From Heterocephalus glaber (lineage: Eukaryota; Chordata; Mammalia; Rodentia; Bathyergidae): DNA of 64,000 nt. The first letter of the stretch is position 1. The number at the start of each line of letters is the position of its first letter. Below the pieces are notes generated by a model. That model ran no database searches. It saw only the letters and a program-made list of their open reading frames with translations, and was not told the origin of the DNA. The stretch is from contig NW_004624781.1 of NCBI RefSeq assembly GCF_000247695.1, positions 15,058,228 to 15,122,227 of the forward strand. The letters run 5' to 3'. Position numbers and translations under genes: made by a program. Positions 22,387 to 34,500 of the stretch are shown here, in pieces.

Positions 22387-24210
22387 TTTTTTTTTCTTAA
22401 ATTCTTTTGTGGGTACATTTTAGCTATATAATATGTTTACATTTATCATTGGGTGCTTGTACCTATACATGATGTATCTTGGTTCTTATATTTTCCCCAT
22501 TATCTGTGCGCCCTTCCCTATTTACATAGACTTCATTTCCTTTTTTTTTTCTTTTATCATAATTTTTCCTTTCCCTTCTTTGCTTTTCCCTTCCCCTCCT
22601 ACCACCCCTACCCCTCTGGACCTTTTCTTCCTATTTCAAATTATCAATTATTCATTTTAATAATTTTAAACTTTATTTACCCTTTCAGTTTCTCACACTA
22701 GAGAAACTATTCAGTATTTATACGTGTGTCTTATTTATTTCACTTGAGTATGTCCTCAATATGCATCCATTTAGCTATAAATGTTCCTAATTTCTCGTTC
22801 TTTATGGCTGAGTAGTACTCCATTTTATAAAAAAACCACATCTTCTTTATCTGGTTTCCACTTGATGGGCACTTGGGCTGTTTCCATGCTTTAGCTATTA
22901 CAAACTGTGCCACTATAAACATAGGTGTACATATATCACTGTGGTATGATTCTTTTAATTCTTTGGGGAAGATACCCAGCAGGGGAATAGCTGGGTCAAA
23001 NNNNNNNNNNNNNNNNNNNNNNNNNNNNNNNNNNNNNNNNNNNNNNNNNNNNNNNNNNNNNNNNNNNNNNNNNNNNNNNNNNNNNNNNNNNNNNNNNNNN
23101 NNNNNNNNNNNNNNNNNNNNNNNNNNNNNNNNNNNNNNNNNNNNNNNNNNNNNNNNNNNNNNNNNNNNNNNNNNNNNNNNNNNNNNNNNNNNNNNNNNNN
23201 NNNNNNNNNNNNNNNNNNNNNNNNNNNNNNNNNNNNNNNNNNNNNNNNNNNNNNNNNNNNNNNNNNNNNNNNNNNNNNNNNNNNNNNNNNNNNNNNNNNN
23301 NNNNNNNNNNNNNNNNNNNNNNNNNNNNNNNNNNNNNNNNNNNNNNNNNNNNNNNNNNNNNNNNNNNNNNNNNNNNNNNNNNNNNNNNNNNNNNNNNNNN
23401 NNNNNNNNNNNNNNNNNNNNNNNNNNNNNNNNNNNNNNNNNNNNNNNNNNNNNNNNNNNNNNNNNNNNNNNNNNNNNNNNNNNNNNNNNNNNNNNNNNNN
23501 NNNNNNNNNNNNNNNNNNNNNNNNNNNNNNNNNNNNNNNNNNNNNNNNNNNNNNNNNNNNNNNNNNNNNNNNNNNNNNNNNNNNNNNNNNNNNNNNNNNN
23601 NNNNNNNNNNNNNNNNNNNNNNNNNNNNNNNNNNNNNNNNNNNNNNNNNNNNNNNNNNNNNNNNNNNNNNNNNNNNNNNNNNNNNNNNNNNNNNNNNNNN
23701 NNNNNNNNNNNNNNNNNNNNNNNNNNNNNNNNNNNNNNNNNNNNNNNNNNNNNNNNNNNNNNNNNNNNNNNNNNNNNNNNNNNNNNNNNNNNNNNNNNNN
23801 NNNNNNNNNNNNNNNNNNNNNNNNNNNNNNNNNNNNNNNNNNNNNNNNNNNNNNNNNNNNNNNNNNNNNNNNNNNNNNNNNNNNNNNNNNNNNNNNNNNN
23901 NTTCTGGTTCCAAATGAATTTTTGGATTGTTTTCTCTAGTTCTGTGAAGTATATTGTTGGAATTTCAATCTGCATTGCATTAAATCTACATAGTAGTTTT
24001 GGAAATATGGCCATTTTCACTATATTGGTTCTTCCTACCCAGTAACAAGGGAGGTCTTTCCATTTTTCTATATCCTCCTCGATCTCCTTTTTCAGAGTGC
24101 TGTAGTTTTCAGTGTAGAGGTCTTTTGCTTCCTTTGTTAGATTGATTCCTAGATATTTCATTTTTTGGGATGCTTTTGTAAAAGGGATTGTTGTCCTAAT
24201 TCTCTCTCAG
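22387..24210 (-). mobile_element. 5'-truncated L1, 16-bp TSD, containing an assembly gap
   Basis: Flanked by cacatatcaaattctt at 22371-22386 and 24211-24226. On the minus strand the C-terminal ORF2 reads in one frame on both sides of the gap (for example NEKLGTFIAKWMHIEDILK at the end), then an A/G-rich 3' UTR and poly(A). The 901-bp gap falls in ORF2 and leaves the flanks in the same frame, consistent with a fairly young element. Confidence 0.93.
23001..23901. other. Assembly gap (901 N)
   Basis: Run of N inside the L1. ORFs reported across it are artefacts of the Ns. Confidence 1.
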
Positions 24211-24454
24211 CACATATCAAATTCTTGGTTCAAATAAAGCAATTCTTTTGTGTGTTTTTAAAATAGTGTTTATTGTAATACTATTTTTAAAAAGACTTAC
24301 TTATCTTTGTTTTTCCCTAGACTTTAGCATGTCTCCTTCCATACAGAAGACCATGAGTTGTTATATTTTGAATGAATTAATCTAAGGTGAAATATATCCA
24401 ACTAATTTTCTGTTCTTTGTCAGTTGAATTGATTTAAAAGAAACAAAGCAAAAC

Positions 24455-24605
24455 TAGAAAAATGGCTGAGGCAGAAAGATCACAAATTCAAGCCCAGCCT
24501 AGATAAGTTAGTATTTTAATGAGACTGTTTCTCAAAATTTAAAAAGGGCATGTGTGAAGGCCTTGGGTTCAATCTACAGGACCACCAGCTCACACACACA
24601 AGCTA
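24455..24605 (+). mobile_element. Degenerate ID+B1 composite SINE
   Basis: Plus strand: B1-like 'gctgaggcagaaagatcac..caagcccagcct' followed by an ID-like 'ggccttgggttcaatc'. Confidence 0.6.
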
Positions 24606-24771
24606 GAAAAAGAATAAACTAACACACATTTAAAATTGTCTTTCTTACAGAAATAATCACATATCTGAAATGTGAAGAGTAGATAACACTTAAAGACTAA
24701 TGTCACTTAGCACTTGAGAAGTCAGATTTATTAAAATAATACTAATTAATGAGGCAATTGCTCATTTTTGT

Positions 24772-24926
24772 AATTTTTTTTTTTTTTTTTGAGAAATGGT
24801 TTCACTATGTGGTTCAGGCTGGCCTTGAGCTCCTGTATATCCTTGAGCTGCCTTGAACTTGCAGTGCTCCTCCTGCCTCAGCCTCCTGAGCGCTAGGATA
24901 ACAGGTATGTGCCACCAAGCCTGGCT
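24772..24926 (-). mobile_element. B1 SINE
   Basis: Minus strand: 'tcactatgtggttcaggctg', a duplicated middle and 'tgccaccaagcctggctt'. Confidence 0.88.
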
Positions 24927-25129
24927 TGAAAGGATATTTTTAAAAAATTACTTTTTATTTAACAATTCATCAGATTTTCTAAAGTAGTAAGTGCTTGATA
25001 CAACCGTTCTATTTGTTAAATTTATGTTTATTAAGGTATGAACCAGTTATGTAAAATGAGTTATATGTATGTATCAAACATATTCAACTTAAAAATTGAC
25101 CTTATTAGAGGAAAAAAACATAAATATAT

Positions 25130-25235
25130 ATATCTACATTTAATTTAATGAAATCTGCTCTAATGGTAGATATCATCATTTCATAGGAAAGAAAACTGAG
25201 GCATAACTTAACTACGTTGTCTTGGAGTCCCATGG
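25130..25235 (-). repeat. MIR fragment
   Basis: Plus-strand 'gaaaactgaggcataacttaac' is the inverted MIR core. Confidence 0.6.
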
Positions 25236-25273
25236 TGAGTTTAAAGATCTGAACTCCATCCAGAGTGTTTCTT

Positions 25274-25374
25274 GTTTTTTTTGTTGTTGTTGTTTTGTTT
25301 GGTACTGGGGATTGAACTCTGGTCCTTGCGGTTGTGAGGCAGGCGCCGGAACCACTGAGCTAAATCCCAGGCCA
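25274..25374 (-). mobile_element. ID-type SINE, 10-bp TSD
   Basis: Minus-strand copy 105 bp upstream of the start-codon exon. Target duplication agtgtttctt at 25264-25273 and 25375-25384. Confidence 0.94.
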
Positions 25375-25479
25375 AGTGTTTCTTTATAACAGTTTTCACT
25401 TTTCAATATTTAGTGTTACTTAAAGTGACTCATAAAACTTACTGATGTCATATGTCAGTACTTAGGTGATAATTTACAG

Positions 25480-25527
25480 AAAGTCAGCTCTGCAACTTGA
25501 TGAGTGACGACCTCTTTCAACTAAAAA
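25480..25527 (+). CDS. ZNF280D: ZNF280D coding exon 1 (start codon at 25500)
   Basis: The acceptor is 'aatttacag' and the donor 'gtaagtg'. The ATG at 25500 is followed by codons reading MSDDLFQLK, then one base that completes an Asn with the next exon. I identified it because it resembles the human ZNF280D start, MGDNPFQPK, and because its phase fits the next exon exactly. The start context is weak (T at -3, A at +4). An alternative acceptor after 25487 would not change the protein. The exon is too short for ordinary ORF finding. Confidence 0.85.
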
Positions 25528-28500
25528 GTAAGTGTTGCTGCCGCTACGATTCTAGTATGTGTAGCTTTGTATAACTCTGCTTCAGGAGAATTACAGGTGG
25601 GCAATATTTTCTTAAACTACAATTGTTGAAGTAAAAAATGTTCTCATAAAAAAGTGAAGTAAAAGTAAAGTGTTTTCTCCGTATTCATACAGATAACTAC
25701 TGTTTATCAGTTTGGTGTACGTGTTTTGTGCATAGAAAAAAATTATTTCTAAAAAATTATAAAAGTATTGTGTCTTTAAATTTTTTTTAAACAATATATT
25801 CTATACCTGTTAACAATGGCAGGGCCCTGTTAAAAAGAATGAGGAAGATTTTCATATACTCTATTAGTTTGCTAGGACTGCCATAACAGAATACTACAGA
25901 TAGGTGTTCTACACAATGGAAACTTATTTTTGTACAGTTCTTGAGGCTAGAAAGTGAAGGTTAACATATTTGTAGGGTTAGTTTCTTCTAAGGGGAATGA
26001 GAGGAGAGTTCCAGACTTTCTCTTTGGCTTGTAGATGGCCCTGCTCTTGAGTCTTCGTATGGTCTTCCTGTCCTGCAAGTCTGTCCTAATCTCTTTATCC
26101 ATTAAGGATGCCAATCACTGGATTAGGCCACATGCTAGTAACCAGATTTTAACTTAATTATTTCTAAAGACCCTATCTCTAAATACAGTTACAATAAGAG
26201 TTAGTGAGGGTTAGGACTTAAACATAGGAATTCTTTTGGGGAAGCACAGTGTAGATTACTAATTTTTTAAATTTTTTTATTTTTTGAACCAGGGATCGAA
26301 TTCAGGACCTTGTGTTTGACAGGCAGGTGGGGCACCATTGAGCTAAATCCCTGGCTCCCAGCACAGTATAGATTATAACATGCATTATCTGGCTTCACCT
26401 AGTTCATAGATTATATGCTGCGGGCCTACTGCCCATTGAATATTTAGGGAAGTGTACTTCCAGTGAGCTCAGTTTGGTTATGTAGACTTACAGAGTTAAG
26501 ACACGTGAAGACTGGTAGGTAGTTTGAGATCATAAATGTTAAATTTTGAATTGCATAATACGGTCATTGTAGTTCAGAATTGAAAGTAAAAATATAATGG
26601 TTTCTTGAGGGAAGTAAAAATATAGTAGTTTATATAAGGTTTAGGAGAAGTAGGGAATTTACATTTTCTTGAGTCTGCTTGTTTGGTTTGGTTTGGCTTT
26701 TTGAGTCAGGGTCTCACTGTGTAATTCAGGCTGGCCTTGAAGTCACAATGAAGCCCAAGCTGGCCTTGAAGTCACAGGCAGTCCCCCTGCCTCAGCCTCC
26801 TGCTGGGATTAAAGATGTATGCCACCACCCTCAGTTCGGGTATCTGCTTGAAGTTGGATATTACACTTGGCATTTTGTTGAATCCATATAACACTTCTAT
26901 TAGGTAAATATCATAGGTAAGTTCAAGTAATTTCTCCACTCACACAATTAGAACAGTGAAGTGAAGGTTTGAACTAAGTCCATGCTCTGGACTGGATGGT
27001 GAAAATTGTTTCAGTGAGGAGGAAGGCTATGCTAGGTAGAAGTAGTATAAATAATAGCTTTGAGGTACACAAAGAGGGTGGTATTTCAAGTACTGTATTT
27101 AAAATACACAAATGCTAAACTTTGAATTGTCAGTGAAAATTAGTACTTTGAAGGATCTGACTTGAAGAATTCTTGTCTAATTTGTAAAACAGTACAGTTT
27201 AGAAAAGAAATGGATCACTGAGTGGGCTTGGTGGTGCTCCTCTGTAATCCCAGTTCTCGTAGGTTGAGACAGGAGGATTGCCGCTAGTTCGAGGCCAGCC
27301 TGAAGTACAAAGCAAGACCCTGCCTTACCAAAAAAAAAAAAAAAAAAGGAGAAATGTATCAGTTTGTGATGTTGATGACATTAGGGAAAATAGGAAGGTT
27401 TTTTTTTTTTTTTTTTTTAAAGAGAGAATAGACTGTTAACATTTATATATTAGGTCAGAAAATGATTTGTGATGTAAAGAAGGAATTTTTAAAAAATTAT
27501 GAAAGACTGGTAGTACAGGTCGAACATTAGGGGCGAGGAAGTCACTCCGCTCCACCCACTTGACTGTGGACCATTCTGTATACCCCCAGCCCAAAGGACA
27601 TGCCCTCTTTCTCACCCTGAAACACGAAAGCCTGGTTTGTCTGTGTGGTGTGCAGTGTGCCTTTTCTATTGTTCTGGCACCATTTCCCTGCTCCTGATCA
27701 CTAATAAATGTGGCTGCTTTTCTTTCACCATCGGGTGTACACTTTGTAATTCTTTGCTTGTCCTATACAAGAGCTTGGAATCTGTCCAATCTACACATGG
27801 TAACACTGTCTTAGTTACTTTCTTGTTGCTAGAACAAAGTACCAAACACCCACAAGTTAAAGGAGGAAAGATTTATTTCAGCTCACAGTTTGTAGAGGTT
27901 TCAGTTCATAGTGGACTGGTTCCAAGGCAGGGTGGCATGGCAGAGGGGCATGGCAGAGAAGAAACAATCCATAGCCTGGCATGTAGAAGGCTGTCATCTT
28001 CCTTCTGCTTTTGCTTTATTCCATCCTAGCTACAAGCTTATTGGTTGGTGCCACTCACACCCAAGGTGGATCTTCCTGCTTTAGGAAGTCCATCAGTACT
28101 CAGAACATGCTAAACCAGTCAGTGGGCTAATCCAGCCGTATCATGCACCCACAATCCAGTCACTCCCAAAGCCCAATCTATGAGGACATTTAGATAGAAG
28201 CAACACTGGCACCTAATTTGTTGAAGTATTTCTTTTGTGTGTTATTTCAAAGCATTATTTCAGTTAGTATCTTTTAAGATCATGGTAGAACAGTGTCCTA
28301 ATTTTGAGTCAAGTAAAAATGGTAATACTTAGGTTAGTATAACAAAAAATTAACTTTACAAATGATGAATTAAAGATACTGTCTAAGCTAGAACCCTGGA
28401 GGTTTTTCTTTTTTTAGTCTCACTATCTCACTTCATATGTCTGCTTAAGAACCACTAGTATCCATCTCCACTGCCATATAGTTTAGACGTCCCATACTAT

Positions 28501-31500
28501 TTCTCTTCCTTTCCCACCTTTCTTCCTCATTTTCCTCCTGCTTTTCCTGCTGCTGCTTCTCCATCACAACTGTAAGTAACATGTGCACATAATTTAAAAA
28601 GTTAAACAATCAAAAAAAAGTTAAATAATCAAAAGGGCTTTAAATACAGAGTTTTAAATGGTTTCCCAAGGAGTGCTTATATGCATATGTCTGTCTCTCT
28701 GTGATGTGTATTACATGATCATTTTTAATCATTTTCTTACAATGTTCTATCATTAAAGATGAATATATTAGCTTTCTTAAAGGTATCCCTTTCTCCCAAG
28801 TTTCTCCTGATCTACCTATATTCATAATATAGTTCTCAATGTTTGGTTCAGTTCATATTTGATGTTTTTGTTATGATGCCTGAAATAAAAATTGTCTATT
28901 AATGAGCATAGTAGTTTGCTAATATTGTTCATTAATGAGCATATAATATGTATAACTATATTAAGAGGATACCTCTCCTTTTTCTTTTTTATTATATAGT
29001 ATGGCAATTAATTTTTACTTGGTAGTTTTATTAAAATCTATACTATATGCTTTAGTATCCTTTCTTTTTTTTTTTTTTTTTTGGTACCAGGAATCAAACT
29101 CGGATCCTTGAGCTTGCGAGGCAGGTGGTGGAACCACTGAGCTAAATCCCCGGTCCTAGTATCCTTTCATTTTAGTTTTTCTACACAGTAAAACTTGTCA
29201 GGTAATCTAAAGTTTACTTTTTTTTTTCAATGCTGAGGTTTGAACCCAGGCCCTCTCACATGCTAGATAGTCTCCCTACCACTGAGCTGCATCCCCTGGT
29301 TGAAAAGTTTACTGTTGAATCTCTGCTCTCCTAGAGACACTGCCTCTAAAGTACTCTTATTGGATCCCATTTCTGCTGTTCTCTAGGCCTGCTGAATTTC
29401 TACTACCCTGGGACTTTGTGTTATGCATCTTATGTCTTCTTTGTCCATTAATTCTTAGGTTTTGGAGGATTCTATAGTAGCTTCCTAAGAAATAAAAAAT
29501 TTTTTCTTCATACTTGGTGAAAATTTTGTTTTGTTTTGTTTTGTTTTTTGGTACCGGGGATCGAACTCAGGTCTTTGCGCTTGCGCAGCAGGCGACGAAA
29601 GCACTGAGCTAAATCCCCAGCCCTACTTGGTGAAAAATTTGACTGGGTCTCTTAATTACTTTTTGTGTTGCTGAAACAAAATCCTCAGCTCCTGAGGTTA
29701 AGGGAGGAAAGGTTTATTTTGGCATATAGTTTGTAGAGGTTCCAGTTCATAGTTGGCTGGCTCCAAGGTGGGGTGGCATGGCAGAGGGACATCACAGAGG
29801 AGAAAAAGTTCACAGCAGGCAGAAGGCAGTAAAGCAGTGAATTAGTGGAGAAACAGCAGCAGCAGCCTGCCTCTCCCTTTTATCCCTTCCATGCTACCAG
29901 CCCTTTTGGTGGTGCCATCCATATCCAGTGCGGGCCTTCCCATTATCCACACCCTTAGAACTATGCCAAACCAGTCAGTGGACTACTTTAGTAATCACAT
30001 ATCCTTAATCCCAGCATCACATTCTCAATCCCAGTCACACACCCTAGGTCCAGCCAGCCGCCTCTGAAAAACCCCACTCATGACTGCATGAGGCTTTACT
30101 GAGACATCAGGACGCAAGCCATATAGCACATAACAGATGGATATGTTCTTCTATCTAGGAAATTTTCTTGCATTATTTCTTTGATAATGTACCTCTACCT
30201 TTTTTTCTTTTTTTTTTGTTTCCGGGGATTGAACTCGGGTCCTTGTGCTTGCGTAGGAGGCGTCGAAACCACTGAGCTATATCCCTGGCCTCCTCTACCT
30301 TTTTCTTTTTCCTCTATTCGTCTGTAAATTTATTGAATGTCGTACTTTTAAAATTAATTTTCTAACTATCTTGTCTTCTCTTTTTAGTTTATGTATTTCT
30401 TTCTTTTAGTCCCAGCTTTGAGGACTTTTATTTAACTTAGTATTTGATTTTTTTTTTTTTAACTGCATTTAAAATTTTTGGCTATCTTGTTTTGGATCCT
30501 GCACTTTTTTCTGAACATTACTTTTTATAATACTTATTCTTATCTTATTAATTTTCACTTTCTTGTCCATGTATTTTTCTTCCTTAGAATACTTTCATCC
30601 GTTTTATTGGAGTTTTTGGTATTTTAGATAGGTTTTCCTAAAATTCCTCCTGCTTATTGGTTGTCCAGCCATATTTAAGATTGAGGCACTAACTGTTTTG
30701 ATTGTTTTATTCAGGTGAGAAATAATGTAACTTGCCCTAGATTTGCCTCACTCGTTGCCTGTACTTTAGCTCCTCAACCCTGCTTTATTGTGTGCCTGGC
30801 ATTCCTGAATATGGTTCATTAATTTTGATTTGTTTACCACCTGTTGATTCTTAGTCTGCCTTCCTTTTTAAAGACCTTTTTAAAAGATAATGGTCTCAAA
30901 GAGATAATCATATTTTAGGTGTGTGTCTGAAACACACTTTGACTAGATTGACTGTTCCGAGATTCTCTGTTCACTGTAAATACTGTCATCGATGGTTGAT
31001 TGACCTGTCTGTCTGTCTCTACCTATCTATCTACCTATCTAAATTTTACTAGTTTATATCGTGGTAAGATGAGTTTCTTACTATTGCTACCATGACCTGT
31101 AAATATCAATTCAAAAATTGCTATTAGGATTATTCAAGTAGGTCTTCAATATCATACTATGTATTACAAAAATGTTTTTACCTTTTGAAACTAAGGTTTG
31201 TTTTCTCTTTGAAAATTAGATAATTCAAAAATGGCAGAACTCTTTATGGAATGTGAGGAAGAAGAGCTGGAACCATGGCAGAAGAAAGTAAAAGAAGTTG
31301 ATGATGATGATGATGATGATGATGAGCCAATCTTTGTTGGGGAGATAGCAAGTTCAAAACCAGCAATTTCAAGTAAGCATTTATTTTTAGAGAAGGCAAA
31401 TTTTATAAGGTATCATTTTTAGTGGAAAACTTGTGAACTGTTACATGTACTTGACATTCTTATTCTGTTGAAAGGAGTTAGGGATAAGAGACTGAGTAGG

Positions 31501-34500
31501 AGGCTAGTAAGAACTTGACAGTGAGGATGAGGACTTGAGAAAGGTTAGAGGTTAAATACTAGATGTGTGAAAAGAGAAGGGAAGGGGCCAGGGATTTAGC
31601 TCAGTGGTTTTGCTGCCTGCTGCACAAGCGCAAGGACCCGAGTTCAATCCCCGGTACCAAAAAAAAAAAAAAGTGAACTTGGATTAGCTGGTAACATTGG
31701 AAGTTTTCTGAGATTAGAAAATAAAAATTTAGTAGAGCTGAGTAACCTGTTTATATGTTCATTTTTCTTTTTTTCCCACTTAAACACAGAAGTAGAGGGA
31801 AGGATTTGGAATTCTTAGCTTAAAATTTTGGAATGTACTATGTAAGTTTGTATTAGTCTCAGATGAGAGTTCTCATATCCACACCTCATTGTGGTGTCAT
31901 CCGCACAAATATACATCTACCGAATGTATAGGCAATGAATGATGACACCATCTCTGACCTGTGTACTAATGGGCTGTAGCTTCTAACCACAGCAGTCTTT
32001 AGCAGCTCATATTTCTGTTCATGAAAGAGAAGGCATTGCCTATAGGTACTATACTTTAATGGTGTAACAGTTAGCACACTTAAATTTTGGGGGCTTGCTA
32101 GTAAAACAACCTCTTTTGGATTATGTTTTAGTTACTTTTCTCTTGTTGCTGAGACAAAATGCCTGGCACCAAAAGTTAAAGGGGAAAGGGTTTATTTGGT
32201 TTACAGTTCATAGAAGTTTCAGTCCTTAATCAGCAGGCTCCAAGGCAGGGTGACAGAGGGCCAACAGTTCATGGCAGCAGAATGCAGGAAAAGCAACAAG
32301 GGGCTTTAACAGTGTATTTCTCCTCCTTTTATCTTATTCAGACTACCAGGATTTGGGCGGTGCTAAACCAATCACTCATGTGTAGTGGTTTAGTAGTCAC
32401 ACACCCTGAGTCCTAGCATCACACACTCTAGATTCACCCACCTATGACTCCATGAATCTTTGGCGGGGACATCTAGACCCAAACCAGAACAGATTATTAG
32501 CTTTCAGTTAGAGTAATTGGACTTGACATTGTTACATTGTTAAAGCAAAGATATTGTTATTTATTAAAATGGTCATTCAAAAATGTCTAAAGTCTGGAGG
32601 GAAAATGTACACATTTTAAGGAGAAAGAGAAAATAAATCCTTACCCATTTTATTTGAAGCCAGGAGAATTTACTGAAGAATGTTATGTACCCAGAATATT
32701 AGTATTTTCTTACCAATGGCAGTGGTTAAACATATGATTAAGAGACTACTTTAAAGTTTATAAAAATTTTAGCCTAATTCTTGCTCCTGTTGCTTTTAAG
32801 CTGGAATGGCATTTTAATTCAGTTTTATCACTGGAGAAGTAATTTAACCAATTGAATTTTCAATAGTAATTCCATTGGCAGATTGTTATTCTCTCATGGA
32901 GTTGAGTACCTCTTAGATTATAAAATGAATTTGGCCTGACTGTATGCAAGTTGGTGATAGTAGTAGAACATAAGATTATATTGTCTTGATTATTGTATCC
33001 TAGCCACTGATTATCTTATCTTATGTTGGAGTATTGGAGAATTTTTATTCAACATCCCTTATTGAAAATATGACAGTTAAGACTCAAATTAATACTGATT
33101 GCAGATGACTGTTAACAGTATTCAACTAGAACAGTGTAAATTAGTTTTAAAATAATTCTCTCAGAAAGGGATTGACCTCTAGTAGGATTTCTTTTCTGAA
33201 CTGTAAAAATAAAAAAATTTAAATGATTTTGTTGTGGTTTTATATGGAACCCATAACATTTTAATATAAGGATATGAGTTAAATGGTTGTATAGAACTGC
33301 CAGAAAGGAGGTGTTATGGTTTGGGTCTAGATGTTCTCCCAAAGCCTCATGCAGTCATAGGTGGCTACATCTAGAGTGTGTGATGCTTGAATTAAGGGTA
33401 TGTGATTACTAAATCAGTACACTGATTGTTTTGGCACCTCCCTAATCCTGTTGTCTGGTTACAATATAAGAGACAGAAAGAGGCTTGTCTTCTCCCTTGT
33501 TACTTTTGCTGTCTTCCACCGTCATTAACTGTTGCTGTCTTCCATATACCATCCTGCTTTGGAGCCAGCCAGTTATGGATTGAAACTTCTACAGACTGTG
33601 AGCTAAATAAACTTTTCCTCCTTTAACTTTGGGTGTCGGGTACTTTGTATTTTATCAGCAATGAGAGAAAAGTAACTTAACACAGAATTTGGTACCAGAG
33701 AAGTGGGCTCGTTGCTGTGACTGTAGCTGATCATGTGGTTCAGGAGCTTTTGGGACTGGCTTGTGGAAAGAGTTTGGAAAAGGTTCAAAGATGCCAGCTC
33801 AAAAACTGTAACACCTTAAGCTGTACTTGATGGGTGATTCTGGTCAGAGCTCAGAAGACCAGAATGGTGATAGAAAAGTTGCCGGTAAAGACAAGGCTTG
33901 GATGGTTTCTTCTGGAAAGAAGGACTACACTGGTTGTTGGACTCCAGACAATGTGTATTATGGCTTGGCAGAAAGTTTTGTCTGCATTTTGCTTGTGTCC
34001 AGAGACTTTGCCTGAGACTTGAGGTTAGGGGCAGTAGACAAATTAACCTCACAGAAGAAATTTCAAGGCAGTCAAATATTGAGGTGGTGGCATGGCTACT
34101 GTTGGGGGCTTTTAGCCAGATTTATGTTGAGAATCAAGAGCAAAGAGCCCAGCAGAATGATTCAAAACATTTTGAGTTTGGCCAGAAAGGAAGCTCCAAT
34201 AAAGCTGTGGACAGCAGAGATAGAGCAGAAGAGATCTTCATTGCTGAGAAGGAACAGAATAGAAAAGATGGCCTGAGGGCATTAGAAAAAAGCAGCAGGA
34301 CTCCACTCTTTGCAGCCTCAAAATTGCAAAAGTGAAAGGCTTTGCTTTCAGAAGGGAGCCCCAGAGCACCATGTTCCAGAATGGCAGCACCCTAAAGAAT
34401 TTGTTCCTCCGTATTGGAGTTAGCGTGCTCAGCGATCCAGGCACTCAACTCTTACAGCCAAGAGAGGGGAAACTAGCTACTGCTCCAGCTGGCAGCAGAC

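Noticed and set aside
22740..24161. 473-codon ORF across the gap
   Set aside because: Most of it is Ns. Real parts are L1 ORF2, already described as a mobile element.
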